Part shown: one piece after another, positions 28,452-38,039 of the stretch
Layout: the number at the start of each line of letters is the position of its first letter
Numbering within the stretch: position 1 is the stretch's first letter
Source: Thiocapsa sp.
GTDB lineage: Bacteria; Pseudomonadota; Gammaproteobacteria; Chromatiales; Chromatiaceae
Assembly (NCBI RefSeq): GCF_018399035.1
Contig: NZ_CP073760.1
Coordinates: forward strand, 372,001-436,000
Direction of reading: 5' to 3'
Length of the DNA: 64,000 nt
Made by a program: the position numbers and the translations under genes
The notes under the pieces: model-generated
Databases searched by the model: none
What the model was told of the DNA's origin: nothing
Seen by the model: the letters and a program-made list of their open reading frames with translations, nothing else

Positions 28452-28987
28452 CGGAGACGCCGCCGACGCGTCCCTTCGTCGGTTTGGTCTATCGCGCCCA
28501 CAATCCCCGCTGGGCCTTCGCGCCCACCTCAGGGGACGGAGCGGCACGCCATGGCGGTCGCTTCAACCCGCGAGGCACCCCGGCTCTCTATACCTCGCTC
28601 GACCCCAAGACCGCGTGGATGGAGGCCCAGCAGGGACTGCCGTTCAAGGCGCAACCCATGACTCTGGTCGGCTATCGCGTGCGCTGCGAGCAGATCATCG
28701 ACCTCACGGATCCGGCCATACTCGCCGCCCGCGGAGTCGATGACGCGACGCTGGCTTGTGCTTGGGAGGACCTGGCCTCGCGTGGCCGAATGCCGCCGAG
28801 CTGGTCGCTCGCCGAGACATTGATCGCCGTCGGCTGCCATGGCGCGCTCGTACCCAGCTTCGCACCCGGCACGACGCGAGCTGAGCGCAACCTTGTGCTC
28901 TGGCTCTGGTCCGACGCTCCGCCCTGCCAGGCACTGGTCATCGATGAATTCGGACGCTTGCCGAAGGACGATGCCTCCTGGGTCTGA
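28448..28987 (+). CDS. RES domain toxin
   Basis: A 179-residue RES-family toxin; characterised members degrade NAD+. The Arg-Glu-Ser layout is visible: VYRAHNPRWAFAPTSGDGAARHGGRFNPRG, LYTSLDPKTAWMEAQQG, and PSFAPGTTRAERNLVLWLW. The GTG start overlaps the antitoxin stop (GTGA). Downstream follows a frameshifted transposase on the other strand. Confidence 0.92.
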   Translation: MTETPPTRPFVGLVYRAHNPRWAFAPTSGDGAARHGGRFNPRGTPALYTSLDPKTAWMEAQQGLPFKAQPMTLVGYRVRCEQIIDLTDPAILAARGVDDATLACAWEDLASRGRMPPSWSLAETLIAVGCHGALVPSFAPGTTRAERNLVLWLWSDAPPCQALVIDEFGRLPKDDASWV

Positions 28988-29028
28988 ACCTAGGATGTTC
29001 AATCCCTCGGCCTTTCCCATCAAAACCT

Positions 29029-30716
29029 TCATGCCGTTTTCATGTCGAGCTTCGGCGCCTTGAACGCCTGTCGTCGCCGGGCCAGCATGGAGTCGCCGAG
29101 ATGCGCTTTGACCCAGTGCTCGACATCCAGGGTACGCACCGAGGTCATCGCCTCGTGAATGAGCGGGCCCGTCAGATCGGTGAGGAAGGCGGGAATCGCC
29201 AACACCAGCCGGCCGATCTCCTTGAGGGGGCCGCGTGCGGTGAAGGTTTTGTATTTCCCGAACACCGATTCGATGATGTCGGAGGACGCCAGCCAGGTTG
29301 CGCCGGGCGGGATCTTGGCGGCTTGTACCTCGACCTGTTCCAAGACCCGGTCGGTAAAGCGGGCGGCTCGCGGAGCGAGCGCGGTGCGCGGAGCGCGTGT
29401 GGCTTGAAGCGATGCGCAGACGCCGGCGTGCAGTCCCTCGGACTTGAGAACGGTCTGGATGGCCTTGGACTGCTCCATCATCTGCGCATAGACCGCCAGA
29501 TCCTCGCGATAGGCACTCACCCAGGCGAAGCCTTCCAGAAAGCGCGCGCGGCCGGTGTCGGCGAGATCCCAAAAGGCGTCGTCCAGATCCGCGAGCTGTA
29601 GGTCGGATGCCGCCTGCAGGGCCTCGCAGAAGGCTGCCTTGTCGGGATGCCGATGGCCCAGCAGCACGTGCAGGGGACGCACGCGGGCGACGCCCAAACG
29701 GTCGCGCAGGTGGTCCCGGCGGCGACCGTCAGAACGCAGGTGGGCCGAACGGCACTGAAATCTCCCCGCTCCTGGTAGGCGAGCAGGTTTTGCGCCCACT
29801 CGACATGGGTGTCGACGTGCATGAAGCGCGCCTTGGTGCGCTGACGCGGCGGCAACAGAAAGGCCAGGTCGGTTTGCTGAAAGGACGCCAGGGTCCGCTT
29901 GCAGTGCGCCAGAAAGGTCTGCCAGCGCGCGTCGGGCTGCAATTCGGCCTTGAGCAGGGTGGCGATGCGGTGCGAAATATCATAGGTTTCCACACAGTCT
30001 GTCGTCTGTTCCCGGCGAAACAGCGTGATCCCCTTGTGCAGGTCGCTGCCGTGATCGGCGACGATCTGCACCGGCACACCGGTGCGCTCGGCGACCTCGC
30101 GCAGCACCGTGGCGACCCACTCCCCGGTGCTGTGCGTCGTCACCTTCACGGCGAGCACCTGCATGGCCCGGTGCGACGGGCTGTAGCCGGTCTCGAGCAG
30201 CCGGGCGGCGGGGATGCCCAGAATCACGAGACACTTCGATGTGCCCAGTTCAAGCGTATGATCGGCGATGTAAATCCAGTCCTCGCGCCGCTGCGGAGGC
30301 TGCAGGAGGATCGCCAATCCGCAGCGATAAACCCAGTTGAGGACCGTCGTATGCGCCGGCAGGCTCACCGGCATCCAGGGCGCGAGCAGACTCAGTACGC
30401 GGGGCACCCCGCGGCTGCCGAGTCCGGCACCCAGAAACATCTGCAGCGTCAGTTGAATGACCAGGAGCGAATGCCGGTGACCGGGCGGGGGCAAGCGCAG
30501 CTGCTGCCGAGCCGCAGCGTCAGGCTCCTGCGCCGCGCCGACCGGTGTCGCCTCCGACGCCGCAGGCGGGCCACCGCCTTGCGCCGCCAGCGCCCGGTTT
30601 TTCCAATAGGCACGGCTCGCTTCCAGATCCCGGATCTTGACCCGAGCCGCGCGCAGGCGCTGTTGCTTGTCCAGGGCTTTGGCCCGCGATGGGTCCTGTG
30701 TAGCAGGTGGATGCAT
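29029..30716 (-). pseudogene. DDE-type transposase, frameshifted
   Basis: About 560 codons on the minus strand in two frames. The first (30716 to about 29740) has a coiled-coil N-terminus (AARVKIRDLEASRAYWKNRA) and two candidate catalytic Asp regions, YIADHTLELGTSKCLVILG and VADHGSDLHKGITLF. The frame breaks between about 29690 and 29770; the second frame carries the likely Glu in SSDIIESVFGKYKTF and ends at 29029. D-D-E spacing and sequence style mark a transposase, but I cannot place the IS family and found no clear terminal repeats. It lies between the RES toxin and a repeat B copy. Confidence 0.75.
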
Positions 30717-30764
30717 GGGCGCTACTCGGGCGGGTCCGGAATCCGTCTGGTGTCGTTCCGCGCC

Positions 30765-30864
30765 TCGTTCGTCACGCAGGCCGGCGGTGGTACTGGGCGC
30801 GGAGCGCCGGGAGAGGCGTGACACCGCAGGACCGGTGTCACGAGCGTGTGGGTGGGCTTGGCGG
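30765..30864. repeat. Double-hairpin repeat B, diverged copy
   Basis: GCGCGGAGCGCC and GTGACACCGCAGGACCGGTGTCAC show the same two-stem plan as the copies at 22991, 38825 and 60605, in the 60605 orientation. Confidence 0.65.
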
Positions 30865-31023
30865 CACGTCTTGGCGAACAAGGCTCTTTCGGCGCTTCAA
30901 GCTGCGACGGGCTCGGTGCCACGGGCTGGCACAGGTCCGCCCCGCTCGTTACTCTTCTTCTCTTTTCTATTTTTCTCTTCCTCTTCTCTGCGGCCTGCGG
31001 GCCCAGCGCGGCCCGGAGGGCCC

Positions 31024-32223
31024 ATGCCGATTCGCCTCTCGACGCTCCTCACGCTTGGTCTGCTCTCCGGCCTGACGCCCTTTGCCATCGACATGTATCT
31101 GCCGAGCCTGCCCGCGATCGCGCAGGACCTGGACTCGACGATCGAGCTGGCGCAGCTGAGCGTGACCGCGTATCTGGGCGTCTTTGCTCTGGCCCAATTG
31201 GTTCTGGGACCGGCCTCGGACGTGCTCGGACGGCGTGCGACCATCGGCGGTGGGTTGGCGCTCTTCTGTGTGGGTGCGCTCATGTGTGTCTTGGCCGAGC
31301 GGATGGAGACGCTGCTGCTGGGGCGCGCCGTCCAAGGGTTGGGCGGCGCGGCGGTTGCGGTGACGATACCGGCCTTGGTGCGGGATCTCTTCGAGCGCGA
31401 TCACTACGCGCGGGTAATGAGTCTGGTGATGTTGACGACGGCGCTGGCGCCCCTGCTGGCACCGTCCATCGGCGGGGCCATTGTCTCCTATCTGGAGTGG
31501 CATTGGGTCTTCGCCGCGCTCCTCGTCTTGGGATTGACGGCGAGCGGGCTGTTCTTTCGGCTGATCCCGGAGACCCTGCTGCACGCGGATCGCCACCCGC
31601 CCGAGTTGGCTCGGGTCCTGCGCAATTACCTGACCTTGCTCCGGCATCGCGTCGGTCTGGGGTATCTGCTGACCGGGGCCTTTTCCTTTGGCGGCATGAT
31701 GACCTATATCGTCACCTCGCCATTCGTCTACATCGAGCTGCACGGGGTGCCGGTGAGTTGGTTCGGCGTCTTCTTCGGGGCGAACGTGGCCCTGGCGATG
31801 GTAGTGACCAGCCAGAACGCCCGGTTGGTCGTCCGTTTGGGGGCGGAGCGTCTGCTGCGTTTGGGGCTCGGGGTTCAGGTGGCGTCGGCGCTGATCCTGC
31901 TTGGGCTGGCCATCTGGGGGACGCCGCCGCTGTGGGCGATCGTCGGCGCGACCTTGCTCTATCTCGGGATGGCGGGGGTCGTGCTCGGCAATTCCATGGC
32001 CGGGTTTATGGCGCACTTCGCACGCATGGCCGGGACCGCGTCGGCCTTCTCCGGTGCGTCGCGCTTCGGGCTCGGCGCGGTGATGGGATCCCTGGTCAGC
32101 CTGATGCATACCGGGGATGCGACGCCGATGCTCTTCGGTATGGCGATCTGCGGCTTGGCGGCGGGCGGGAGCTATTGGCTGCTGTGCTGCTCGTCTGGGA
32201 GTGATGGGTCGGAGATGGGGTGA
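31024..32223 (+). CDS. Bcr/CflA-type drug-resistance MFS transporter
   Basis: A 399-residue 12-TM transporter. N-terminal FAIDMYLPSLPAIAQDL and the loop GPASDVLGRRATIGGG are classic for the Bcr/CflA subfamily of proton-driven drug exporters; LGRAVQGLGGAAVAVTIPALVRDLF follows. Start ATG 31024 has CGGAGGG directly upstream; longer frames upstream run through repeat B and are discounted. The substrate cannot be read from the sequence. The last residues (CSSGSDGSEMG) run up to a tandem repeat array. Confidence 0.92.
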   Translation: MPIRLSTLLTLGLLSGLTPFAIDMYLPSLPAIAQDLDSTIELAQLSVTAYLGVFALAQLVLGPASDVLGRRATIGGGLALFCVGALMCVLAERMETLLLGRAVQGLGGAAVAVTIPALVRDLFERDHYARVMSLVMLTTALAPLLAPSIGGAIVSYLEWHWVFAALLVLGLTASGLFFRLIPETLLHADRHPPELARVLRNYLTLLRHRVGLGYLLTGAFSFGGMMTYIVTSPFVYIELHGVPVSWFGVFFGANVALAMVVTSQNARLVVRLGAERLLRLGLGVQVASALILLGLAIWGTPPLWAIVGATLLYLGMAGVVLGNSMAGFMAHFARMAGTASAFSGASRFGLGAVMGSLVSLMHTGDATPMLFGMAICGLAAGGSYWLLCCSSGSDGSEMG

Positions 32224-32283
32224 GCGGGTTGGTTCAGTGGGTCGCGGTGAAGGTGCGAGCTTCGGCTCGGGGCGACGCGGGGA

Positions 32284-32482
32284 AGGATGGGTTTCGCTGC
32301 GCTCTACCGGGGCGGGAACCGAGACATGGGCGCGAGGAGGATGGGTTTCGCTGCGCTCTATGGGGGCAGGAATCGAGACATGGGCGCCTGGAGGATGGGT
32401 TTCGCTGCGCTCTACCGCGGCGGGAACCGAGACATGGGCGCGAGGAGGATGGGTTTCGCTGCGCTCTACCCATCCTACGTTT
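32284..32482. repeat. 54-bp tandem repeat ending in a REP
   Basis: The core ATGGGTTTCGCTGCGCTCTA begins at 32287, 32341, 32395 and 32449, an exact 54-base period. Three units continue into GGCGGGAACCGAGACATGG; the fourth ends as a complete REP palindrome (CCCATCCTACG). It lies between two convergent transporter genes. Confidence 0.93.
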
Positions 32483-32503
32483 TGGTTGGGGTTTCGGGGG
32501 GCG

Positions 32504-33430
32504 TCAAAGGTGGACGGGGTCGGCGGTGAAGACGATGGTGAGCCACCGGTCGGGTCCGGCGCCGCCGATGGCGGCTCCGATCTCGGCGCGCAGGGCGTCG
32601 ATCTGGGTCACGGGCAGCCGGAGGTCGGGCGGCACCAAGACGGAGATCTCGATAAATCGGGCACGGCCGGCCTTGGCGAGATAGCTGCGATAGTCCGGAA
32701 AGCCGTGGCGGGCGACGAAGTCGGTCATGACCGAACGGATGTGCGCGTCCATGTCGCTCGGACTGATCATCAGAATCTCGCCGAATGACTCGCGCGCTTC
32801 GCGGAAGGGCAAGGGCAGGATAAAGAGTGCGACGATGGCCAGCACCAGGGGATCCACATAGCGGATGAAACCCTCCAGGTTGGTGCCCTTCATCGCCAGT
32901 GCCGCGCCGAAGGCGACCAGGAGCGCGGTGGTGATCAGGGCCGACATCAGCCACGCCTTCACGTCCAAGCGCACCAGACCCGAGTCGATGCGCTCGGCCT
33001 GGCGGCCCATCCACCACCACATGGCGTAGGAGATCAGGGCGACGGCGCCCGCGTAGACGAGCGCCGTGCCGAACTCGGGTTCGTAGCCGCCCTTGAGGAT
33101 GCTGTTCACCGCACTGAAGAAGGCGTAGGCGACCAAGACGATGAGCACCGATGCCTTCAAGGCGATGACCATCGGCTCCAGATGCCAGAATCCGTACTGG
33201 AAGCGGCGATCGCCTTGACTGGCGACCAACCGAGCCACGACAAGGGTCAGCCAGGTGACCGCGACATCGACGAGCGAGAAGAATCCGTCGAAGAGAATGG
33301 CGGTCGATCGGGCCAAGAGGCCGAAAACGATACCGAGCCCGGCGATCACGAGGGTTGCGCCCAGGGAGATCCACAGCAAGCGCGCTTCAAGCTCGCTTCG
33401 CAACCGCATGACGCGCTCGATCGATGCCAC
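32504..33430 (-). CDS. Cation diffusion facilitator family transporter
   Basis: About 308 residues with six membrane segments. The family motif is ARSTAILFDGFFSLVDVAVTWL, and the second half has LVRLDVKAWLMSALITTAL, then a cytoplasmic C-terminal domain. Metal ligands D...D are present in both membrane motifs. CDF proteins export Zn2+, Fe2+, Mn2+ or related ions by proton antiport; specificity is not evident. GTG 33430 has GAGG close upstream; ATG 33409 (MRLRSELEARLL) and ATG 33475 are alternatives. Confidence 0.87.
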   Translation of the reverse strand: MASIERVMRLRSELEARLLWISLGATLVIAGLGIVFGLLARSTAILFDGFFSLVDVAVTWLTLVVARLVASQGDRRFQYGFWHLEPMVIALKASVLIVLVAYAFFSAVNSILKGGYEPEFGTALVYAGAVALISYAMWWWMGRQAERIDSGLVRLDVKAWLMSALITTALLVAFGAALAMKGTNLEGFIRYVDPLVLAIVALFILPLPFREARESFGEILMISPSDMDAHIRSVMTDFVARHGFPDYRSYLAKAGRARFIEISVLVPPDLRLPVTQIDALRAEIGAAIGGAGPDRWLTIVFTADPVHL

Positions 33431-33705
33431 GGATCCTCGTCTCCATCGCTGCCGGTCACCCGCCGCGAGCGGCATTGCTGCCGGGCCGACGGGGTCACGG
33501 ATGGGTTGGTACCCCGGCTGCTGTGAATGCCGGGGTCGCTCGGTGCCGCACGGTTGCGGGTCCGGGCGATTATAGGCGAGCGCCGCGGATCGGGGGCAGG
33601 CCGTTTTGAGGGTCAGCATCGACGCCGGGGTCACACAGAGGAATCAGGATGCATCGACAGTGAGAGACTGTTTCACGTTCTCGAGCACTTGACCAAGGAG
33701 TAACC

Positions 33706-34806
33706 ATGTCCGCTCTTTTTCAACCCTTCACGCTCAAGGACGTGACGCTGCGTAACCGCATCGCCGTGCCGCCCATGTGCCAGTACTCGGCGATCGACGG
33801 TCTCGTCAACGACTGGCATCGGGTGCATCTCGCCGGTCTCGCGCGCGGCGGCGCCGGACTGGTCATCGTCGAGGCGACCGCGGTGTCCCCGGAAGGGCGC
33901 ATCACGCCCAACTGCACCGGGCTCTGGAACGATGAGCAGGCGCAGGCGCTCGTGCCCGCCGTCGAGGCCATCAAAGCGGCCGGCGCCGTGCCGGGCATTC
34001 AGATCGGTCATGCCGGGCGCAAGGCGAGCGCAAACCGTCCGTGGGAAGGGGATGACCACATCGCGGAGGGCGACCCGCGCGGCTGGCAGACCATTGCGCC
34101 TTCGGCGATCCCGTTCGGGGCGAATCTCCCGAAGGTGCCGAAGGCGATGACGCCGGAGGACATCGCGCGGGTCCGTTCCGACTTCAAGGCAGCCGCACGG
34201 CGGGCGCGGGACGTCGGGTTCCGGTGGCTCGAGCTGCATTTCGCGCACGGCTATCTGGGGCAGAGCTTCTTCTCCACCCATTCCAATCAGCGCGACGATG
34301 CCTATGGCGGGAGTCTGGAGAACCGCTGTCGCTTCCTGCTGGAAACCCTCGATGCCGTTCGAGAGGTCTGGCCCGAGAATCTCCCCCTGACTGCGCGTTT
34401 CGGCGTGATTGAATACGACGGACGCGACGAAGAGACCCTGGCCGAGTCGATCGAGCTGGCCAAGCAGTGCAAGAGCCACGGCCTCGATCTCTTGAGTGTG
34501 AGCATCGGCTTCTCCACCCCGACCGCTCGGATCCCGTGGGCGCCCGGGTTCCTCGCGCCGATCGCCGAGCGCGTGCGGCGCGCGTCGGGGCTCCCGGTGG
34601 CATCGGCCTGGGGGTTCGACGTGCCCGAGATTGCCCAAGGCGCCGTGGCAAGCGAGCAACTCGACTTGGTGATGATCGGTCGTGCGCACCTGGCGAACCC
34701 GCACTGGCCTTACGAGGCAGCCCGCAAGCTGGGTGTCGAGCGTCCCGCCTGGACACTTCCGGCGCCCTATGCGCATTGGCTGCAGAGTTACGGGGGTGGG
34801 AGCTGA
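33706..34806 (+). CDS. Old yellow enzyme family NADH:flavin oxidoreductase
   Basis: A 366-residue FMN-dependent TIM barrel of the YqjM/NamA group. Visible: NRIAVPPMCQYSAIDGLVNDWH, QIGHAGRKASANRPWEG, ELHFAHGYLGQSFFSTHSN and MIGRAHLANPHWPYEAAR. The short Cys-bearing MCQYS motif is typical of the thermophilic-like OYE subclass. It reduces activated C=C bonds, physiological substrate unknown. Start follows AAGGAGTAACC. Confidence 0.95.
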   Translation: MSALFQPFTLKDVTLRNRIAVPPMCQYSAIDGLVNDWHRVHLAGLARGGAGLVIVEATAVSPEGRITPNCTGLWNDEQAQALVPAVEAIKAAGAVPGIQIGHAGRKASANRPWEGDDHIAEGDPRGWQTIAPSAIPFGANLPKVPKAMTPEDIARVRSDFKAAARRARDVGFRWLELHFAHGYLGQSFFSTHSNQRDDAYGGSLENRCRFLLETLDAVREVWPENLPLTARFGVIEYDGRDEETLAESIELAKQCKSHGLDLLSVSIGFSTPTARIPWAPGFLAPIAERVRRASGLPVASAWGFDVPEIAQGAVASEQLDLVMIGRAHLANPHWPYEAARKLGVERPAWTLPAPYAHWLQSYGGGS

Positions 34807-34849
34807 ATTCCGGGGATCGGGGCGGTGACCGACCGTCTGAGGATGTTGC

Positions 34850-34871
34850 GCTTCCTATCGTCAGCACAACC
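34850..34871. repeat. Short dispersed repeat GCGCTTCCTATCGTCAGCAC
   Basis: Near-complement of the copy at 22121-22144, followed here by AACCTACT. Confidence 0.55.
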
Positions 34872-34879
34872 TACTGCGA

Positions 34880-35104
34880 CTACCACAATCGCGCGACGCC
34901 GAAGGTCTCGAACAGGACCTCGTTGCTGACAAGGGTCAGCCCTTCGATCTGCGCCTGGGCAATCAGCATCCGGTCAAAGTGGTCGCGGTGTGTACCGGGC
35001 ATGAGGCCGGCACGCCGAGCGTGGTCGACGCTGACAGGAAGACGGTAAAAGGCTTGCGAATCGAGGATCTCGGCTCGCTCATTCATGGCGGGTCGAAGTC
35101 TGAC
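34880..35104 (-). pseudogene. VapC-type PIN toxin, C-terminal half only
   Basis: The minus strand encodes YRLPVSVDHARRAGLMPGTHR and DHFDRMLIAQAQIEGLTLVSN followed by EVLFETFGVARLW, a good match to the last half of VapC PIN-domain toxins (RDPFDRxLIAQA.. and LVTxD..). The N-terminal part with the first catalytic Asp is missing; a group II intron region begins next to the break. No vapB is seen. Non-functional. Confidence 0.72.
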
Positions 35105-35130
35105 CGAGACGATCCGACCACTTCGGCGGG

Positions 35131-36944
35131 GTGAGTAGCGACGGCATGGTGGCAAGGGCACGCTAAGCAACTGGAGAAGCCCGTCTCGCCCCGGGCGAAA
35201 TCCCCGGAGCAAGGTAGGTCCTATAACCGGCGACACCGGGAAGTGGACCGAAGGCGAGCGGGTGGCGGATGGGCGCGTAGTAGCGCTGAAGCGGGGTAAT
35301 GTCCGTGGAGCGAAGGCGCCCTACTGTTGGCAATCCTTAAACAAGACGGGAGGCAGGGGCGAGATGACAACGACGCCCATCGATCTGCAAGACCTGAGGA
35401 AGAGGATCTACATCAAGGCGAAGGCTGAACCGGCCTGGCGCTTCTGGGGACTCTACGTCCACGTGTGCAAAGAGGAGACCCTGCACGCGGCCTATGCGAT
35501 GGCGAAAGCGAACAACGGTGCCCCCGGCAGTGACGGGGTGACGTTCGCGGCCATCGAGGCGGCTGGCGTTGAGGCGTTTCTGCAAGGCATCCGGGATGAG
35601 CTGGTCACCGGAACCTACCGACCGCAACCGAATCGCCGCCGGGAGATTCCCAAGGGAGACGGGCGCATGCGCGTCCCGGGGATTCCCTGCATTCGCGATC
35701 GCGTGGTCCAGGGGGCGCTCAAGCTGATTCTGGAGCCGATCTTCGAGGCTGACTTCCAGGATGGAAGCTATGGATACCGACCCAAGCGCACGGCGCATCA
35801 AGCCGTGCAGCGCGTGGCCGAGGCGATTGTGAGCAACAAGACCTATGTGATTGATGTGGACCTGGCGTCGTACTTCGACACGGTTCGTCACGATCTCCTC
35901 TTGGGGAAGGTGGCGGAGCGGGTCCGCGATGATCAGGTCTTGGGCTTGCTCAAGCGTATCCTCAAGGCCAGTGGCAAGCGGGGCGTTCCGCAAGGCGGTG
36001 TGATCTCACCCCTGCTCAGTAACCTCTACCTCAACGAGGTCGACCGGATGCTGGAGCGGGCCAAGGAGGTCACCCGCAACGGACGCTATACCTATATCGA
36101 GTATGCCCGTTATGCCGATGACCTGGTGATCTTGGTCGATGGGTATCGCCGGTGGAACTGGCTCGAGGACGCGGCCTGGCGACGCTTGGTCGAGGAGTTG
36201 GCCAAGCTCGATGTGCAACTCAATCAAGACAAGACACGACGACTGGACCTGAGCCAGGGAGGGGCATTCAGCTTCCCGGGCTTTGACTTCCGCCGGGCCA
36301 AGACTCGGCGCGGGGTCTGGGGCGCGCGTTACACGCCACGGATGAAGGCGCGTACCGCGATCCTGCAACGCCTCAAGGACGTGTTCCGCCGCTACCGCTC
36401 GCAGCCGATCGATCGGGTGATCGCCTTGATCAATCCGATCCTCAGGGGGTGGGTAGGCTACTTTCGGGTGGGGCACTCCAGTCGCTGTTTCGGGTATGTC
36501 CAAGATTGGGTGGAGAAGAAGATTCGGCGCCATTTAATGCGCGCGCGTCAGCGTCAGGGCTTTGGCTGGAAGAGGTGGAGTAGGACGTGGCTATACGAGG
36601 TGCTCGGGCTCTACGACGGGTACCGAATCGGGCTGCGTAAGCCGAAAGCGCTCCCAGTGCAAGAGGTCTCATAACCCTGGATGTGAAGTCGGCAGGAAAG
36701 CCCGGTGCCGGAAAACGGCACGCCGGGTTTGACGTGGCGGGGGCTGGAAACGTGATCATGGGAGCCGGACTGAGGGCCAGCACGAAAGTGCTGGAGGTCC
36801 CACCGGACCCTAACGTCGGCGCGCCAGTTCCCGACCCTACTGATGAGGGAGGGCTGGGAGTCACAGCCATGTCCTGGCTATTGAGGCACCGCGAAACGAA
36901 AGGCGCGGAAACAGATAAGCCACGGCTACCGTAATTGGCGACCT
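35131..36944 (+). mobile_element. Group II intron with maturase (ends approximate)
   Basis: The left end is placed at GTGAGTAGCGACGG, which fits the GUGYG-like 5' consensus loosely and precedes a long structured leader to the maturase start. Downstream of the maturase a GC-rich region contains GGCCAGCACGAAAGTGCTGG, a GAAA-capped stem that may be part of domain V or VI. I could not fix the 3' end; 36944 is an estimate before the repeats at 36990. Confidence 0.6.
35364..36674 (+). CDS. ltrA: Group II intron reverse transcriptase/maturase
   Basis: A 436-residue intron-encoded protein. RT blocks are clear: NNGAPGSDGVTFAAIE, RMRVPGIPCIRDRVVQGALK, YVIDVDLASYFDTVRHDLLL, GVPQGGVISPLLSNLYLNEVD and the catalytic YARYADDLVIL. 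The maturase domain X follows with INPILRGWVGYFRVGHSS. There is no C-terminal HNH endonuclease domain, so mobility would depend on other priming. Start ATG 35364 follows GGGAGG...GGGGCGAG. All blocks are intact, so splicing or retrohoming may still work. Confidence 0.93.
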   Translation: MTTTPIDLQDLRKRIYIKAKAEPAWRFWGLYVHVCKEETLHAAYAMAKANNGAPGSDGVTFAAIEAAGVEAFLQGIRDELVTGTYRPQPNRRREIPKGDGRMRVPGIPCIRDRVVQGALKLILEPIFEADFQDGSYGYRPKRTAHQAVQRVAEAIVSNKTYVIDVDLASYFDTVRHDLLLGKVAERVRDDQVLGLLKRILKASGKRGVPQGGVISPLLSNLYLNEVDRMLERAKEVTRNGRYTYIEYARYADDLVILVDGYRRWNWLEDAAWRRLVEELAKLDVQLNQDKTRRLDLSQGGAFSFPGFDFRRAKTRRGVWGARYTPRMKARTAILQRLKDVFRRYRSQPIDRVIALINPILRGWVGYFRVGHSSRCFGYVQDWVEKKIRRHLMRARQRQGFGWKRWSRTWLYEVLGLYDGYRIGLRKPKALPVQEVS

Positions 36945-36989
36945 GCTCTCTACTCTACCTGGTTTTCCCCGTTCGCTTTCTCGATGCTC

Positions 36990-37037
36990 GCGGGAAACCG
37001 TGGCCCGTCCACGGTTTCTCCTCGTCCCTGGTTTCTC
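36990..37037. repeat. Repeat C: GCGGGAAACCGTGG / CCTGGTTTC
   Basis: GCGGGAAACCGTGGCCCGTC followed by two CGGTTTCTC/TGGTTTCTC tails. First of a family of about ten copies confined to 36.9-47.9 kb. Confidence 0.75.
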
Positions 37038-37328
37038 CTAGTCCGTGAGATCGACGAAGAGACGCTTACCACAGGCGCGGGCATATTTGCGTAAGGTGGC
37101 CACGGAAGGCGAGTGTCGGCCAGTCGCCAGCGCCCGTTCCAAGCGAGCAACGGCGGGTGCCTGGGTTCCCATGCGCTCTGCAACCTGAGCCTGGGAAAGC
37201 CCGGCCTCGTGACGCGCCTTCAGCAACAGATCGAGCAGGGCGAATTCTTCCCGTTCCAAACGCTCCACCTCGGTCCGTACAGCGGGACGGCGCATCAGCG
37301 TCTCGATCAAGTCATCGTGGGTCTGCAT
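37038..37328 (-). CDS. Xre-family antitoxin, HigA-like
   Basis: A 96-residue protein: MQTHDDLIETLMRRPAV at the start, then a helix-turn-helix in ARHEAGLSQAQVAERMGTQAPAVARLE and the end YARACGKRLFVDL. Start ATG 37328 follows AGGAG by 7 bases. It overlaps the last 17 bases of a decayed HigB/Gp49-like toxin, the normal toxin-first order. With its partner broken it is an orphan. Confidence 0.85.
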   Translation of the reverse strand: MQTHDDLIETLMRRPAVRTEVERLEREEFALLDLLLKARHEAGLSQAQVAERMGTQAPAVARLERALATGRHSPSVATLRKYARACGKRLFVDLTD

Positions 37329-37476
37329 GTTGAATCTCCTGCATGCGCGCCTCGGCGAGACGCCGTTCACGTACGGGTGTCTTGGTGGTTTTCTTCACAA
37401 AGCAGTGCAGCATCACGATTCGTTGACCGACCTGAGTGCAGAAAAAGACGCGCGCGACACCGTCGGCGCCTTTCAG
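37312..37476 (-). pseudogene. HigB/Gp49-like toxin relic
   Basis: The frame reads LKGADGVARVFFCTQVGQ, then RIVMLHCFVKKTTKTPVRER and ends RRLAEARMQEIQHADPR before TGA, the typical C-terminal half of phage Gp49-like HigB toxins. A TAA at 37477-37479 directly precedes it, so the N-terminal half is lost. Confidence 0.72.
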
Positions 37477-37599
37477 TTAGAGGTGCGGGGTGCGTCATTG
37501 TGCTTCTGCAAGGTGGATCGTGACGTGACGCTGGAGCGTTGCGACGTGCTCCACGCTGGAGCGTAATGGAGGCAGAGGATCTCCTGGTCGATGACCCGC

Positions 37600-37740
37600 G
37601 CGACGCAGCATATTGTTTGCCCCGAGCGGAGGCCGTGCGTCAACGCGTTCAAACCGCCGATCCGAACACCCGGCTACGCTGGTCCGAATGGGTTCTCACG
37701 GCCACCGGTTTGGAGGACGTTCTTGCGGAAGCCGTGAAAT
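37600..37740 (+). pseudogene. DUF4351/Rpn-family C-terminal relic
   Basis: Encodes AEAVRQRVQTADPNTRLRWSEW then VLTATGLEDVLAE, which parallels the last residues of the intact gene at 39331 (ALRERVASADSDTLRLWSER). Only the tail is left. Confidence 0.6.
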
Positions 37741-37847
37741 GGGAGACTCCGATCCGTGGGGTGCACGATTCCGTGGTACGTCCCCTATTTCTCCCCGGAC
37801 AAGCCACGCCCCTACACTGCCGCGAGAACAGATGGTCCGAGGATCGC

Positions 37848-37893
37848 GGGAAACCGTGGTCCGTCCCCGGTTTCGCGGTCCCCGGTTTCGCGC
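37848..37893. repeat. Repeat C copy
   Basis: GCGGGAAACCGTGGTCCGTC then CCCGGTTTCGCGG twice. Confidence 0.75.
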
Positions 37894-37914
37894 GGGGAAC
37901 ACCTTGATGAACGC

Positions 37915-37948
37915 GTAGGATGGGTAGAGCCTCGGCGAAACCCATCCT
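37915..37948. repeat. REP palindrome (diverged loop)
   Basis: GTAGGATGGGTAGAGCCTCG with arm CGAAACCCATCC; the loop differs from the standard copy. Confidence 0.82.
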
Positions 37949-38039
37949 CCAAACCACCGTGTTGCCGGGTTGCGCACCGCCGACTGATCTTTGGATAACG
38001 TTTGCTGGTCAGGCGCGGTTTCCTTCGTGTCTTCGATGA

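Noticed and set aside
32287..32529. Repeated MGFAALYRGGNRD-type open frames
   Set aside because: Produced by the 54-bp tandem repeat, whose period is a multiple of three and therefore never meets a stop.
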